This document shows, in pieces, positions 25,648-34,995 of a stretch of 64,000 bases of DNA. The notes under the pieces are model-generated. The model was not told the DNA's origin, ran no database searches, and worked only from the letters and a program-made list of their open reading frames with translations. Each line of letters opens with the position of its first letter. Position 1 is the first letter of the stretch. The DNA comes from Costertonia aggregata (GTDB lineage: Bacteria > Bacteroidota > Bacteroidia > Flavobacteriales > Flavobacteriaceae), in assembly GCF_013402795.1 (NCBI RefSeq), contig NZ_CP058595.1, positions 159,501-223,500 on the forward strand, written 5' to 3'. Both the position numbers and the translations under genes were made by a program.

Positions 25648-26194
25648 TTTTTTTTCTTTGTAGTTCTAATTTCTTCCTGAGAATTTTTCGTGCTTTCGAA
25701 AGCTTTGATTTTGAAGTGTTTTCAGAAATCTGCATTACCTTGGCTATTTCAATATGTTTGTATCCCTCAACGGCATGGAGCATAAAAACAAATCGGTACC
25801 CCATGGGCAATTCATCAATTATCCGTAATAAATACTCGGCATCTGCCTTTAATGAGATATTGGGGCTACAAAAACTTTCACGATCAGCCAGGTTTTTATA
25901 AAACACCAATGGGCGGTTCTTTTTAATAAAGTTCAAGGCTTCATGTATCATTATACGCTTGACCCAACCTTCAAAACTACCCTTGCCCCTAAACGTATGT
26001 AATTGTAGAAATACTTTGTAAAAACCTTGTATCATTACATCTTCGGCATAATGCTTATCGCGTACATACCGCCTGCAGACCGCCAACATAATTGGTGCAT
26101 ATTTGTCATAGAGTCCCCGCTGTGCCGCTTTGTTGGCGGACAATGCCTTGCGAATGAGGATGGTCTCATCAGTATACAGGGGAATTACTTTCAT
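25634..26194 (-). CDS. ECF-type RNA polymerase sigma factor
   Basis: A 186-residue sigma-70 family factor with only regions 2 and 4. Region 2 is RGLYDKYAPIMLAVCRRYVRDKHYAEDVMIQGFYKVF with the DNA-melting part RGKGSFEGWVKRIMIHEALN. Region 4 is LPMGYRFVFMLHAVEGYKHIEIAKVMQISENTSKSKLSKARKILRKKL, a helix-turn-helix for -35 recognition. It is first in a leftward operon with a membrane protein overlapping by 14 nt, then a barrel-like and an exported protein. It probably controls its own operon, as ECF factors usually do; the regulon is unknown. Confidence 0.92.
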   Translation of the reverse strand: MKVIPLYTDETILIRKALSANKAAQRGLYDKYAPIMLAVCRRYVRDKHYAEDVMIQGFYKVFLQLHTFRGKGSFEGWVKRIMIHEALNFIKKNRPLVFYKNLADRESFCSPNISLKADAEYLLRIIDELPMGYRFVFMLHAVEGYKHIEIAKVMQISENTSKSKLSKARKILRKKLELQRKKSEAL

Positions 26195-26511
26195 TTTTTG
26201 TGTATATTATGACCAAAATAAATCTGTTGACCTATACTACTATGTAGACATTTTATAGCATCAAAAAGTTCCCCAAAGATTTGGATTTAATCAAATTTTA
26301 ACATGTTTAACATTAAATATTGATCAGATTAACGTTTTAAGTGCGTAACCTGGTATTCGAGTCAAATTATGTTAGCCATTATTTTAAATCGATGTGTTTA
26401 TAAGGAAGAGTAAAATAGTGTATGTAGAGTATTGAACACATAAAAAGCGATAGGTATACTCAACTACAAGAATTGGACCTATTTGCGTTATTTCCAAAAT
26501 ATAAGTGTATA
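26195..26511. other. Intergenic region between the ECF sigma gene and the GH15 gene
   Basis: No gene is seen in these 317 nt. The part next to 26194 should hold the sigma operon promoter, but no exact TAnnTTTG was found, which fits use of its own ECF promoter. The other half has two nested inverted repeats: TGTAGAGTAT (26423-26432) with ATACT and CTACA (26456-26468), and GCGATAGGTATAC (26447-26459) with GTATACTATCGC (26507-26518) at the GH15 stop. These could form the 3' end structure of the GH15 transcript. Confidence 0.5.
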
Positions 26512-28311
26512 CTATCGCATGGACTCCAGCACCTTTTCCTCGGTTTCTTTTCTTGAGAAGTTTATGGCGCATTCAATTAATGCCAAATGGGAATAGGCCT
26601 GCGGAAAGTTCCCCAGCAGGCGCTTGGTCTTAAAATCGATATCCTCACTGAACAACCCAAGATGATTACTGTAGGAAAGTAACCTATCAAACTGTTTTGT
26701 TGCTTTTTCTTCCTCCCCTATTTTGAACAGGGCATTGATAAACCAAAAGGTACAGATGGTAAAAGATGATGAAGGTAGTCCAAAATCGTCTTCGTTCTTA
26801 TAGCGATATAACAAACCGTCATTACTCAGTTCTTTTTCAATCGCTTTTACCGTGCTTACAAATTTTGGGTCCTTGGCGTGAATAAAACCATAGGACTCCA
26901 TCAATAAAACGGAAGCGTCCAAATGTGGGGAGCTATACGATTGTGTAAAGGCATTGACTTTTGGGTTCCATGCATTTTCATGGATATCGTTCTTTATTTC
27001 CTGCTCCAACTGCGTCCATTTTTCCAATTTTCGGGTCTTATGAAGAATTCTCGCCACTTTGATGGCCCTATCTATCGCCACCCAACATAAGACTTTTGAG
27101 AAAGTAAAATGACGGTCCTCGCTCCTGAATTCCCATATTCCCTTATCGGCCTCTTTCCAGTGTTTGGCAACGATCCATACAATACCCTTGGTAATGCCCC
27201 AAAGCTCCTCACCATTTTCGATATCATTACTGTAGTGGGTAAGCTGTTCGCAGATAACATCCATCAAAATACCATAAATATCGTTCTGCTTTTGTTTGTA
27301 GGCGGCATTGCCGATGCGTACTGGACTTGAGCCCTTGTACCCTTTTAAATGCCCCAATGTTTGTTCGGTCAACTTTTTCTCTTTATTGATGCCGTACATG
27401 ATCTGAAGTTTTTCGTCCTTGTCGGGAATAAGGTCTACAATAAACTGTAAATATCTTTTGGCCACGTTCCTATGCCCCAATTCCCCTATGACCTTAATGG
27501 CCATAGAAGCATCACGTATCCAACAAAAACGATAGTCCCAATTACGTACCTCCCCTATGGTCTCTGGCAAAGACGTAGTGGCCGCGGCCAATACGGCTCC
27601 TGTTTTATCGTAACTCAATAGTTTTAATGTGATGGCACTACGGCTGATTTGATTGTTGTACTTGTTGTAATTTGGGGTTTTACTGCTCCAGTTCAACCAG
27701 TACACCTTGGTACGCTCCAGCTCTGTATATATTTTGCGTACCGTGGGCTTGAATATTTTTTCGTTATAGCCCAAAAGAAAATAGCCATCGTTATCCAGTT
27801 CTATCTCACGGCCTTCCACTACGGCATTTTTGTTGAACGAGGTATATAAAAAACAAGTGTCGAATTTGTCGCCATGGGTAAGGCTTACGACAAAATTCTT
27901 TTTTACATAGGTCTCCGTCTTACTGGCCGCATATTCTAATTTTGGATTGTACAGTATTTTAAATTTGGGCTTTCCTGCGATGTATTTAAAATAACGAACC
28001 ACTTCTGGCGGAGAATTATAACCACCACCCTCTTTACGGTAGCGGGGCATAAAATCCCTTATTTCGAACGCATTTTCCCCATCGGAAAAGTGGGTGATCA
28101 AAATGGCCGTATGTTTTTTGTAACGCTGCTTAATGGTATAGCTGTCATCGACCAAGACTTCAAAACTCCCCCCCTTTTTGTCGTCCAATAATTTTGCAAA
28201 GACCGAAGAAGAATCAAATTCGGGCAAACAACACCAATCCATTGCACCCGTTTTTGATATTAATGCCGCACTTCTGCAATTTCCTATAATTCCGTAATCT
28301 AAATTATCCAT
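26512..28311 (-). CDS. Glycoside hydrolase family 15 protein (glucoamylase or trehalase-like)
   Basis: A 599-residue cytoplasmic enzyme with an N-terminal beta-sandwich (DYGIIGNCRSAALISKTGAMDWCCLPEFDSSSVF) and a C-terminal (alpha/alpha)6 barrel. GH15 landmarks are RNWDYRFCWIRDASMAIKVIGELGH, the general-acid region GIWEFRSEDRHFTFSKVLCWVAIDRA near residue 390, and GNFPQAYSHLALIECAIN near the C-terminus for the general base. It is divergent from the OtsA-OtsB gene (102 nt between starts), which fits a trehalase or an enzyme acting on the same alpha-glucan pool; some GH15 proteins in other bacteria are known trehalases. Substrate is inference. No signal peptide is present. Confidence 0.88.
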   Translation of the reverse strand: MDNLDYGIIGNCRSAALISKTGAMDWCCLPEFDSSSVFAKLLDDKKGGSFEVLVDDSYTIKQRYKKHTAILITHFSDGENAFEIRDFMPRYRKEGGGYNSPPEVVRYFKYIAGKPKFKILYNPKLEYAASKTETYVKKNFVVSLTHGDKFDTCFLYTSFNKNAVVEGREIELDNDGYFLLGYNEKIFKPTVRKIYTELERTKVYWLNWSSKTPNYNKYNNQISRSAITLKLLSYDKTGAVLAAATTSLPETIGEVRNWDYRFCWIRDASMAIKVIGELGHRNVAKRYLQFIVDLIPDKDEKLQIMYGINKEKKLTEQTLGHLKGYKGSSPVRIGNAAYKQKQNDIYGILMDVICEQLTHYSNDIENGEELWGITKGIVWIVAKHWKEADKGIWEFRSEDRHFTFSKVLCWVAIDRAIKVARILHKTRKLEKWTQLEQEIKNDIHENAWNPKVNAFTQSYSSPHLDASVLLMESYGFIHAKDPKFVSTVKAIEKELSNDGLLYRYKNEDDFGLPSSSFTICTFWFINALFKIGEEEKATKQFDRLLSYSNHLGLFSEDIDFKTKRLLGNFPQAYSHLALIECAINFSRKETEEKVLESMR

Positions 28312-28413
28312 TCAATAAAAATCTTGATTCATTCGGGCGTTGAATTGTTATTGCCCTTCTTTTTCCCGAAATTGAGAGAAATTAAGTTTAAATCAAAACA
28401 AAACCCCTTATTT

Positions 28414-30618
28414 ATGGGCAAAACTATCATAATCTCAAATAGACTACCTGTACAATTACAGATTAGCAACGAAAGCATTACCGCAATACCGAGTGTTGGT
28501 GGGCTAGCTACCGGTATGAAATCGGTACATTCTGGCGGAGATAGCCTTTGGATCGGTTGGAGCGGGCTGACCGATGAAGAGATACCCCAAGAGCTTGCTC
28601 CAAAGATAGATGAGGCCCTGGCCGAACATGGTTCTTCAAAGGTAAAACTGACTTCGGCAGAAGTAGATGGGTTTTATTATGGTTTTAGCAATCGTACCAT
28701 TTGGCCTTTGTTCCATTATTTTTTAGAGTATTCGGAATTTGAACTGGCCAGCTGGGACATCTATAAAAAAGTAAATCAAAAATTCGCGGACGCCATTTTG
28801 GAAAAAGCGACAGATGACGATACCATATGGGTACACGATTACCAATTAATGTTGGTACCACAGATGGTACGGGAAAAACGGCCCGATATTTCCATTGGTT
28901 TCTTTCTGCACATCCCTTTCCCATCTTACGAAATTTTCCGTACTATGCCTTGGCGTAAAGAAGTGTTGTCTGGACTTTTAGGGGCGGACCTTATCGGGTT
29001 TCACACCTATGATTACGAGCGTCATTTTTTAAGTTCGGTACGTAGGCTGTTGGGGTTGGATGTAAGTTTTAATGACATATATCTAGACGATAGGACCATT
29101 AAGGTAGATTCTTTTCCCATGGGCATCGATTATAAAAAGTTCAGTGATGCCGCAAAGGAGCATGCCCAGCGTTCCGAAGAACAAAAATCCGAACTGCAGA
29201 AAAGATTGGATACACATAAAAAGTCCACACCCGATGCCAAGTTCTTTTTGTCCATTGATCGTTTGGACTATTCCAAGGGTATCGCCAAGCGATTAAATGC
29301 CTTCGAGTATTTCTTGAATAAATATCCGCAATACAAAGAGAAAGTACGTTTGATTATTTTGGCGGTGCCATCACGTTCCAATGTACCGCAATATCAATTG
29401 TTGAAAAAAGAAATCGATGAACTGGTGGGCCGTATCAATGGTGAGCTTTCTACCGTAAGCTGGACACCTATTTGGTATTTTTATAGATCCATGCCCTTTG
29501 AAAACCTTATAGATTTATACACTACCTGCGATATAGCTTGGCTAACGCCCATACGTGATGGTATGAATTTGGTCGCCAAAGAATATATTGCGACAAGAAC
29601 GGATAAAACCGGTGTATTGATCTTGAGTGAAATGGCGGGCTCGGCCAATGAAATGAACGAATCCATACTTATAAATCCCAATAATTTTGAACAGATTGCC
29701 GACGCATTGAATCAGGCCATTACAATGCCCAAGGCTGAACAGCAAAACCGGAACAGCATTTTGCAAAAAAGACTGGAACGCTATAACGTTGAAAAATGGG
29801 CCAATGATTTTATGACTTCTTTGCGCAACCAAAAAGAAGGCAACACAACCTACGTATCAAGAAAGCTTTCGGTAGATTTAATGAATACCATTACCAAAGA
29901 CTTTGGAAAATCAAATAAACGTTTATTGTTCATTGATTACGATGGTACTTTGGCCGGTTTTCACAACGACCCGCAAAAAGCGAGTCCCGATGCGGAATTG
30001 TACGAACTGTTGGATCAAATTTCCAATAGGGAGAATACCGATATGTACCTGATCAGCGGTAGGGACAAAGAAACCTTTACCAAATGGTTCTTACCCAAAA
30101 AATACAATATGATCGTGGAGCATGGCGTGTGGATTTCACAAAACGGCGAGGAGTTTCGTATGCTTGAAAATGTAAAGAAAGATTGGATGGAAAAAATTCA
30201 TCCCGTGTTGGAGTCCTTTGTAGACCGTACACCAGGTAGTTTTATCGAAGAAAAAAATTATTCCCTCGCTTGGCATTATCGCAATACCGATCCCGATTTT
30301 GGGCAAAAAAGGGCCACAGAACTCAATACCGTGCTGACCAGCCTTATCGCCAATGACGATTTAAGTGTGTTGAACGGGAACAAGGTTATGGAAATTAAAA
30401 GCAGTAATGTGAACAAAGGACGGGCCGCCATGCGTATATATGCCGAGGACGCATATGATTTTGTATTTGCCATTGGTGATGACTGGACAGATGAGTTTAT
30501 GTTTCAAGAATTGCCCGAAAGTGCGGTTACCATTAAAGTAGGCAGGCAAAAAACGCAGGCAAAATACTATGTGGACAGCATCAAAAACGTTCGTGACCTC
30601 TTAAAACGATTTACCTAA
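28414..30618 (+). CDS. otsAB: Bifunctional trehalose-6-phosphate synthase / phosphatase
   Basis: A 734-residue fusion making trehalose from UDP-glucose and glucose-6-phosphate. Residues 1 to about 490 are the GT20 synthase: GKTIIISNRLPVQL, then WVHDYQLMLVPQMV, FFLHIPFPSYEIFR, and IRDGMNLVAKEYIA. Residues about 500-734 are the HAD phosphatase with the nucleophile in FIDYDGTLAGF (Asp508, Asp510) and the late motif GDDWTDEFMF. The ATG at 28414 is used since it starts directly at the GT20 strand; the frame extends to 28324 but those 30 residues do not belong to the family. It heads a run of rightward genes and faces the GH15 gene. Confidence 0.95.
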   Translation: MGKTIIISNRLPVQLQISNESITAIPSVGGLATGMKSVHSGGDSLWIGWSGLTDEEIPQELAPKIDEALAEHGSSKVKLTSAEVDGFYYGFSNRTIWPLFHYFLEYSEFELASWDIYKKVNQKFADAILEKATDDDTIWVHDYQLMLVPQMVREKRPDISIGFFLHIPFPSYEIFRTMPWRKEVLSGLLGADLIGFHTYDYERHFLSSVRRLLGLDVSFNDIYLDDRTIKVDSFPMGIDYKKFSDAAKEHAQRSEEQKSELQKRLDTHKKSTPDAKFFLSIDRLDYSKGIAKRLNAFEYFLNKYPQYKEKVRLIILAVPSRSNVPQYQLLKKEIDELVGRINGELSTVSWTPIWYFYRSMPFENLIDLYTTCDIAWLTPIRDGMNLVAKEYIATRTDKTGVLILSEMAGSANEMNESILINPNNFEQIADALNQAITMPKAEQQNRNSILQKRLERYNVEKWANDFMTSLRNQKEGNTTYVSRKLSVDLMNTITKDFGKSNKRLLFIDYDGTLAGFHNDPQKASPDAELYELLDQISNRENTDMYLISGRDKETFTKWFLPKKYNMIVEHGVWISQNGEEFRMLENVKKDWMEKIHPVLESFVDRTPGSFIEEKNYSLAWHYRNTDPDFGQKRATELNTVLTSLIANDDLSVLNGNKVMEIKSSNVNKGRAAMRIYAEDAYDFVFAIGDDWTDEFMFQELPESAVTIKVGRQKTQAKYYVDSIKNVRDLLKRFT

Positions 30619-30634
30619 TAACAACACATCGAAT

Positions 30635-31819
30635 ATGAAAAGACTGATTGCCCTATCCGCTTTTTTTGCATGCACCATACTTTTTGCCCAACCGGATACT
30701 GAAGTGTATACCTTTAACATCGAAACCGAAGACGGAAAAATAAAATTGACCAACCCTAGAAATATATCCAATAATCAAGGGTATGACAATCAACCCTCGT
30801 TTTATGATAACAACACCGTTTTATTTGCATCTACACGAGACGGACAGACCGATATCCTAAAATTCAACATTCAAGATGGCAGTACTACCTCTTGGATTAC
30901 CGATACCCCTACAGGAAGTGAATATTCACCCTTGCGCATTCCCGAAAGCGAGGCGATATCGGCCATACGATTAGATTTAAACGGATTGCAGAGACTTTAT
31001 GAATACGACATCACCAATGGCACATCCAAAGTATTATTGAAAAACGAAAAAATTGGATATCACGTATGGTATACTTCTGATATGTTGGTGGCAACAGTGC
31101 TCAAGGGAGACCGAATGGATTTGGTCACGCATTACATAGCGGATACTTGGCCCAAAACCGAGCAAAAGAACGTAGGAAGGTCTTTACAAAAAATACCCAA
31201 TTCAAAACTTGTGAGCTATGTAAGCAAAGAGAATAACGATAATTGGGAATTGAAATCGTTGAATCCCATAACCGGAGCAACAAAAAGAATCATAAGCCTC
31301 GGCAAAATTGAAGATGTTTGCTGGCTACCCAACGGTACATTGATTGCCGGGCGTGGAAAAAATCTTTTAAAGTTCAATCCAAAAACAGATAAGGATTGGA
31401 GCCTCTTACAAAAATTTACGGACAAGAACATCAACAACATTACCCGATTGGCCGTTAATAAAGATGCCAGCCGATTAGCCTTTGTGGCGGAGACATCGCC
31501 CGAGAATATTGTTCAAGAACAATTGGATGCCTACAATGCAAGAAATATAGAGGCATTCTTGGGCACCTACACTCCTGACGTAGAGGTTTACGATTTTCCC
31601 AATACACTTAGATATAAGGGAATTCAAGAAATGCGAAAGCGTTATGCCGGTTTTTTTGATACCACTCCCGATTTAAACTGCGAAATCAAAAACCGAATCG
31701 TGATAGGCAATAAAGTGATTGATGAAGAATATATAACGGCAAACAAAAATAATTTTGGAGCCGTAGCCATTTATGAAGTAAAAAATGGTAAAATTGCCAA
31801 GGTCACTTTCGTAAGATAA
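30635..31819 (+). CDS. Exported PD40 beta-propeller protein with C-terminal SnoaL/NTF2-like domain
   Basis: A 394-residue exported protein (signal MKRLIALSAFFACTILFAQ). Residues about 35-290 carry TolB/PD40-like repeats (NTVLFASTRDGQTDILKFNI, LIAGRGKNLLKFNPKTDKDW). From about residue 290 a SnoaL/NTF2-like domain begins: IVQEQLDAYNARNIEAFLGTY, TPDVEVYDFPNTLRYKG and VAIYEVKNGKIAKVTFVR at the C-terminus. This pairing of a propeller with an NTF2-like domain is unusual, and no function is known. It starts 16 nt after otsAB ends, so it is probably cotranscribed, and the next gene begins 2 nt after its stop. Confidence 0.8.
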   Translation: MKRLIALSAFFACTILFAQPDTEVYTFNIETEDGKIKLTNPRNISNNQGYDNQPSFYDNNTVLFASTRDGQTDILKFNIQDGSTTSWITDTPTGSEYSPLRIPESEAISAIRLDLNGLQRLYEYDITNGTSKVLLKNEKIGYHVWYTSDMLVATVLKGDRMDLVTHYIADTWPKTEQKNVGRSLQKIPNSKLVSYVSKENNDNWELKSLNPITGATKRIISLGKIEDVCWLPNGTLIAGRGKNLLKFNPKTDKDWSLLQKFTDKNINNITRLAVNKDASRLAFVAETSPENIVQEQLDAYNARNIEAFLGTYTPDVEVYDFPNTLRYKGIQEMRKRYAGFFDTTPDLNCEIKNRIVIGNKVIDEEYITANKNNFGAVAIYEVKNGKIAKVTFVR

Positions 31820-31821
31820 GT

Positions 31822-32988
31822 TTGAAGCAAAAAAACCATATTCTTCCCATAATCATTCTATCGCAATTCGCCTGTACCTCGCCATGGTTTGCCGGAAACG
31901 CCATTATCGATGAACTTACCGTTAAAACAGGTCTGGGCATCGAGATTATGGCGTATGTACTCGCCTCCGTTCAACTAGGCTTTATAAGCGGCACCTTGGT
32001 ATTCGCACTTTTTATGATTGCAGATCGCTTTTCCCCATCGGTAGTATTTATGATTTGTGCTATTTTGGCGGCACTCTGCAATCTTAGCCTGTTGTCAGAA
32101 CATATCGGAAAATGGAGCTTACTTTTGGCCAGATTCGGCACAGGGTTCTTTTTGGCGGGAATTTATCCCGTGGGCATGAAAATCGCTGCGGATTATTATG
32201 AAAAAGGCCTGGGTAAAGCCTTGGGGTATTTGGTAGGTGCATTGGTCTTGGGAACAGCGTTTCCTTACCTCATTAACGGAACAGCATTTGGAAGAAATCC
32301 CGATATGGTCATAAAAATCACCACGGGATTTACGATAATGGGTGGTCTGCTAATGGTAGTGCTAGTACCCAACGGCCCATTTAGAAGACCTAGTACCAAA
32401 CTCCAATTACAATCGGGACCAAAGCTTTTCAAAATTGTCAATTTCAGAAAGGCGGCCTTTGGATATTTTGGCCATATGTGGGAACTATATGCCTTTTGGG
32501 CATTTACCCCGTTGGCCATACAAACGTTCAATACCTTGACAGGAAACACTTTGGAGGTTTTTCTATGGACAGGTATAATCATTATGCTTGGGGGTATCTC
32601 ATGTGCACTGGGCGGTATATTGTCCATACGTTTCGGTAGCTATACTGTGGCATTTGTGGCCTTATTGGCTTCTGGGTTTTTATGTTTGGTATCGCCTGTA
32701 TTGTTCAGTTCGTATCCTGTGGTGTTCTTGGGCGTATGGTATGTTTGGGGCATGGCAGTGACCGCAGATTCTCCCCAGTTTTCCAATTTAGTGGCTAGCT
32801 CTGCACCAGCGGAATTAAAAGGAACAGGATTGACATTGGTCAACTGTATCGGTTTTGCCATAACCATAGGCAGTATTCAGCTGTTGTCCTTTCTTTCAAA
32901 TGAGATAAGTCCCGAATATATTTTTATGGTTTTGGCCATAGGCCCACTATTTGGGGTTTGGCAGTTATCAAGTCGTAAAACCGATTAA
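31822..32988 (+). CDS. MFS transporter
   Basis: A 388-residue inner-membrane carrier with about 12 hydrophobic segments (for example ILPIIILSQFACTSPWFAG, FISGTLVFALFMIA, GFFLAGIYPVGMKIAADYYEKGLGKALGYLVGALVLG, IIIMLGGISCALGGILSI). The start is a TTG at 31822, two bases after the upstream stop; no ATG near the start would keep the first membrane helix intact, so TTG is the best choice. The family resembles sugar/drug carriers but the substrate is unknown. The middle gene of the otsAB run; a link to trehalose or its precursors is only a possibility. Confidence 0.85.
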   Translation: MKQKNHILPIIILSQFACTSPWFAGNAIIDELTVKTGLGIEIMAYVLASVQLGFISGTLVFALFMIADRFSPSVVFMICAILAALCNLSLLSEHIGKWSLLLARFGTGFFLAGIYPVGMKIAADYYEKGLGKALGYLVGALVLGTAFPYLINGTAFGRNPDMVIKITTGFTIMGGLLMVVLVPNGPFRRPSTKLQLQSGPKLFKIVNFRKAAFGYFGHMWELYAFWAFTPLAIQTFNTLTGNTLEVFLWTGIIIMLGGISCALGGILSIRFGSYTVAFVALLASGFLCLVSPVLFSSYPVVFLGVWYVWGMAVTADSPQFSNLVASSAPAELKGTGLTLVNCIGFAITIGSIQLLSFLSNEISPEYIFMVLAIGPLFGVWQLSSRKTD

Positions 32989-33008
32989 TTTTTAATACAT
33001 TTAAAGTT

Positions 33009-33632
33009 GTGAAATATCTGCATAATATCAGTAGGATAGAAGCCTTTAGCGATGCCGTTTTTGCCTTTGCCGCTACTTTGTTGGTAGTATCGGTGGGAAT
33101 GGAAGAAAGCAACTCGGTCATAAAGATAGATTGGTTGGCCTTTATAGGTTTTGGGGTCAGCTTTTTTGTATTGGTCGCGCTATGGTGGTTGCACTACAAT
33201 TTTTTTAGGAGAACGCAATATGTAGATGGGGCAATAATAGCACTCAATGCCATACTTTTGTTCGTAGTGCTCTATTATGTTTTTCCGTTGAAATCGCTCA
33301 TCAATTCAATGACTGGTCTCCAAAGGCTATCCATCAAGGAAATATCATCCTTGTTTCAGCTCTATAGCTTAGGCTTTTTTCTTATTTTTTTGTGTTTATC
33401 GCTTATGTACTACGTATCTTTTGTCAAAACCAAAAAAACCGATTTCAATACTGACTTACTTTTTTATGCCAGGCATTTCACCATATACATATTCGTATCG
33501 TTTGTATCGATTATCCTGGCAAAGACACAACTCGGCATTAAATGGGCTTTACCAGGTATGATTTACATGCTGTTGGGCCCTCTTTGCTATTTTCATGGTG
33601 CTTGGTTCAACAAAAATTATAATATAAATTAA
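33009..33632 (+). CDS. TMEM175-family (DUF1211) potassium-channel-like membrane protein
   Basis: A 207-residue protein with about six membrane helices. The N-terminal helix has the TMEM175 signature RIEAFSDAVFAFAATLLVVS, where the F-S-D residues line the conduction path in characterised family members, which are potassium channels of lysosomes and bacteria. The start is a GTG at 33009. It lies 20 nt after the MFS gene and one base before the M28 gene, so it is inside the operon. The potassium function follows from the family, not from direct evidence here. Confidence 0.87.
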   Translation: MKYLHNISRIEAFSDAVFAFAATLLVVSVGMEESNSVIKIDWLAFIGFGVSFFVLVALWWLHYNFFRRTQYVDGAIIALNAILLFVVLYYVFPLKSLINSMTGLQRLSIKEISSLFQLYSLGFFLIFLCLSLMYYVSFVKTKKTDFNTDLLFYARHFTIYIFVSFVSIILAKTQLGIKWALPGMIYMLLGPLCYFHGAWFNKNYNIN

Positions 33633-33633
33633 G

Positions 33634-34968
33634 ATGAAAAAACAATTACTCCTATTTTTATTGATCGTTATTAGTTCTATTTCTTTTGCCCAAACCGATC
33701 AGCGTATTTATGATATTATTGATGCGGTCTCGGCAGAACGCATAAAGACCGATGTTACCCAACTAGCCAATTTCGGCACACGCCATACGCTAAGTGATAC
33801 CGTTTCACAAACTCGAGGGATTGGGGCCGCAAGACGATGGATCAAAAGTGAATTCGATAAAATTTCCAATGCTTGTGATAATTGTTTAGAGGTGTCTTTT
33901 CAGAAAGATCTTGTAAAAAAGGGAACCAATCCCCGCATCGTGAAAGATGTGTATGTAGTGAACGTGGTAGCCGTTCAAAAGGGCACAAAATACCCTAATC
34001 GATATATCATCATGAGCGGTGATATCGACTCCCGGGTAAGCGACCCCAACAATTTTACCGATGATTCCCCAGGCGCCAATGATAACGCAAGTGGTATGGC
34101 CGGCACCATTGAAGCTGCACGTGTACTTTCTAAATACAAGTTTGACAGTAGTATTATTTACTTGGGGCTTTCCGGCGAGGAACAAGGACTTTTTGGCGGT
34201 CAAGGCCTGGTAAAAAAAATGAAAGCGGATGGATGGGATATCATCGGTATTTTCAATAATGACATGATAGGAAATATAAAGGGGGTGGACGGTATTATCA
34301 GCAATACCGATTTTAGGATATTCTCCGAACCCATACCCGCTACCGAAACGGAACAACAAAGAAAGGCCAGGCGCTTTTACGGGGGCGAGGTAGACGGAAT
34401 CTCCCGCCAATTGGCACGGTATGTGCATAAAACCACTAAAACCTATATGCCCGAAATGAATCCCATGATGATCTACAGGCTAGACCGTTTTGGTCGTGGC
34501 GGTCACCATAGGCCTTTCAACGATGCCGGCTATGCGGGAATACGCATTATGGAAGCGCACGAAAATTACACCCAACAACATCAGGATATTCGCGATGAAG
34601 ACGGCATTGCCTATGGCGATGTTCTGGAGCACGTAAACTTTGCTTACGCCAAAAAATTAACGGCCGTGAATGCCATAAACATGGCCTCACTGGCGTGGGC
34701 ACCGCCCGCACCGGAAAAAGTTGAGATAGGAGGCATTGTTGAACCTTCCGCAAAATTCAAATGGAGCAAGGTTGACGGTGCCGCAGGTTACAAAATATAT
34801 TGGAGAGATACCACCTCGCCTACATGGGACAATAGTAGGTATGTAGGCGACGTAACTGAATTTACATTGCATGGCATCGTAATTGATAATTACTTTTTTG
34901 GAATTTCATCGGTAAGCGAAGATGGTTTCGAGAGCCCGGTGGTCTTCCCTAACGGTATATTTAGGTAA
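33634..34968 (+). CDS. Exported M28-family metallopeptidase with C-terminal FnIII-like domain
   Basis: A 444-residue exported peptidase (signal MKKQLLLFLLIVISSISFAQ). The M28 core has GANDNASGMAGTIEAARVL with the bridging Asp150, GLSGEEQGLFG with Glu182/Glu183, and FNNDMIG. The usual first ligand motif His-X-Asp is Asp130-Ile-Asp132 here (SGDIDSR), a His to Asp change. From about residue 355 a fibronectin III-like domain follows (PAPEKVEIGGIVEPSAKFKW, AAGYKIYWRDT). The start lies 1 nt after the previous stop. Probably an aminopeptidase in the periplasm or outside the cell; activity with the changed ligand is untested. Confidence 0.88.
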   Translation: MKKQLLLFLLIVISSISFAQTDQRIYDIIDAVSAERIKTDVTQLANFGTRHTLSDTVSQTRGIGAARRWIKSEFDKISNACDNCLEVSFQKDLVKKGTNPRIVKDVYVVNVVAVQKGTKYPNRYIIMSGDIDSRVSDPNNFTDDSPGANDNASGMAGTIEAARVLSKYKFDSSIIYLGLSGEEQGLFGGQGLVKKMKADGWDIIGIFNNDMIGNIKGVDGIISNTDFRIFSEPIPATETEQQRKARRFYGGEVDGISRQLARYVHKTTKTYMPEMNPMMIYRLDRFGRGGHHRPFNDAGYAGIRIMEAHENYTQQHQDIRDEDGIAYGDVLEHVNFAYAKKLTAVNAINMASLAWAPPAPEKVEIGGIVEPSAKFKWSKVDGAAGYKIYWRDTTSPTWDNSRYVGDVTEFTLHGIVIDNYFFGISSVSEDGFESPVVFPNGIFR

Positions 34969-34995
34969 CCCTATCCATACATTGACGTACCCACA

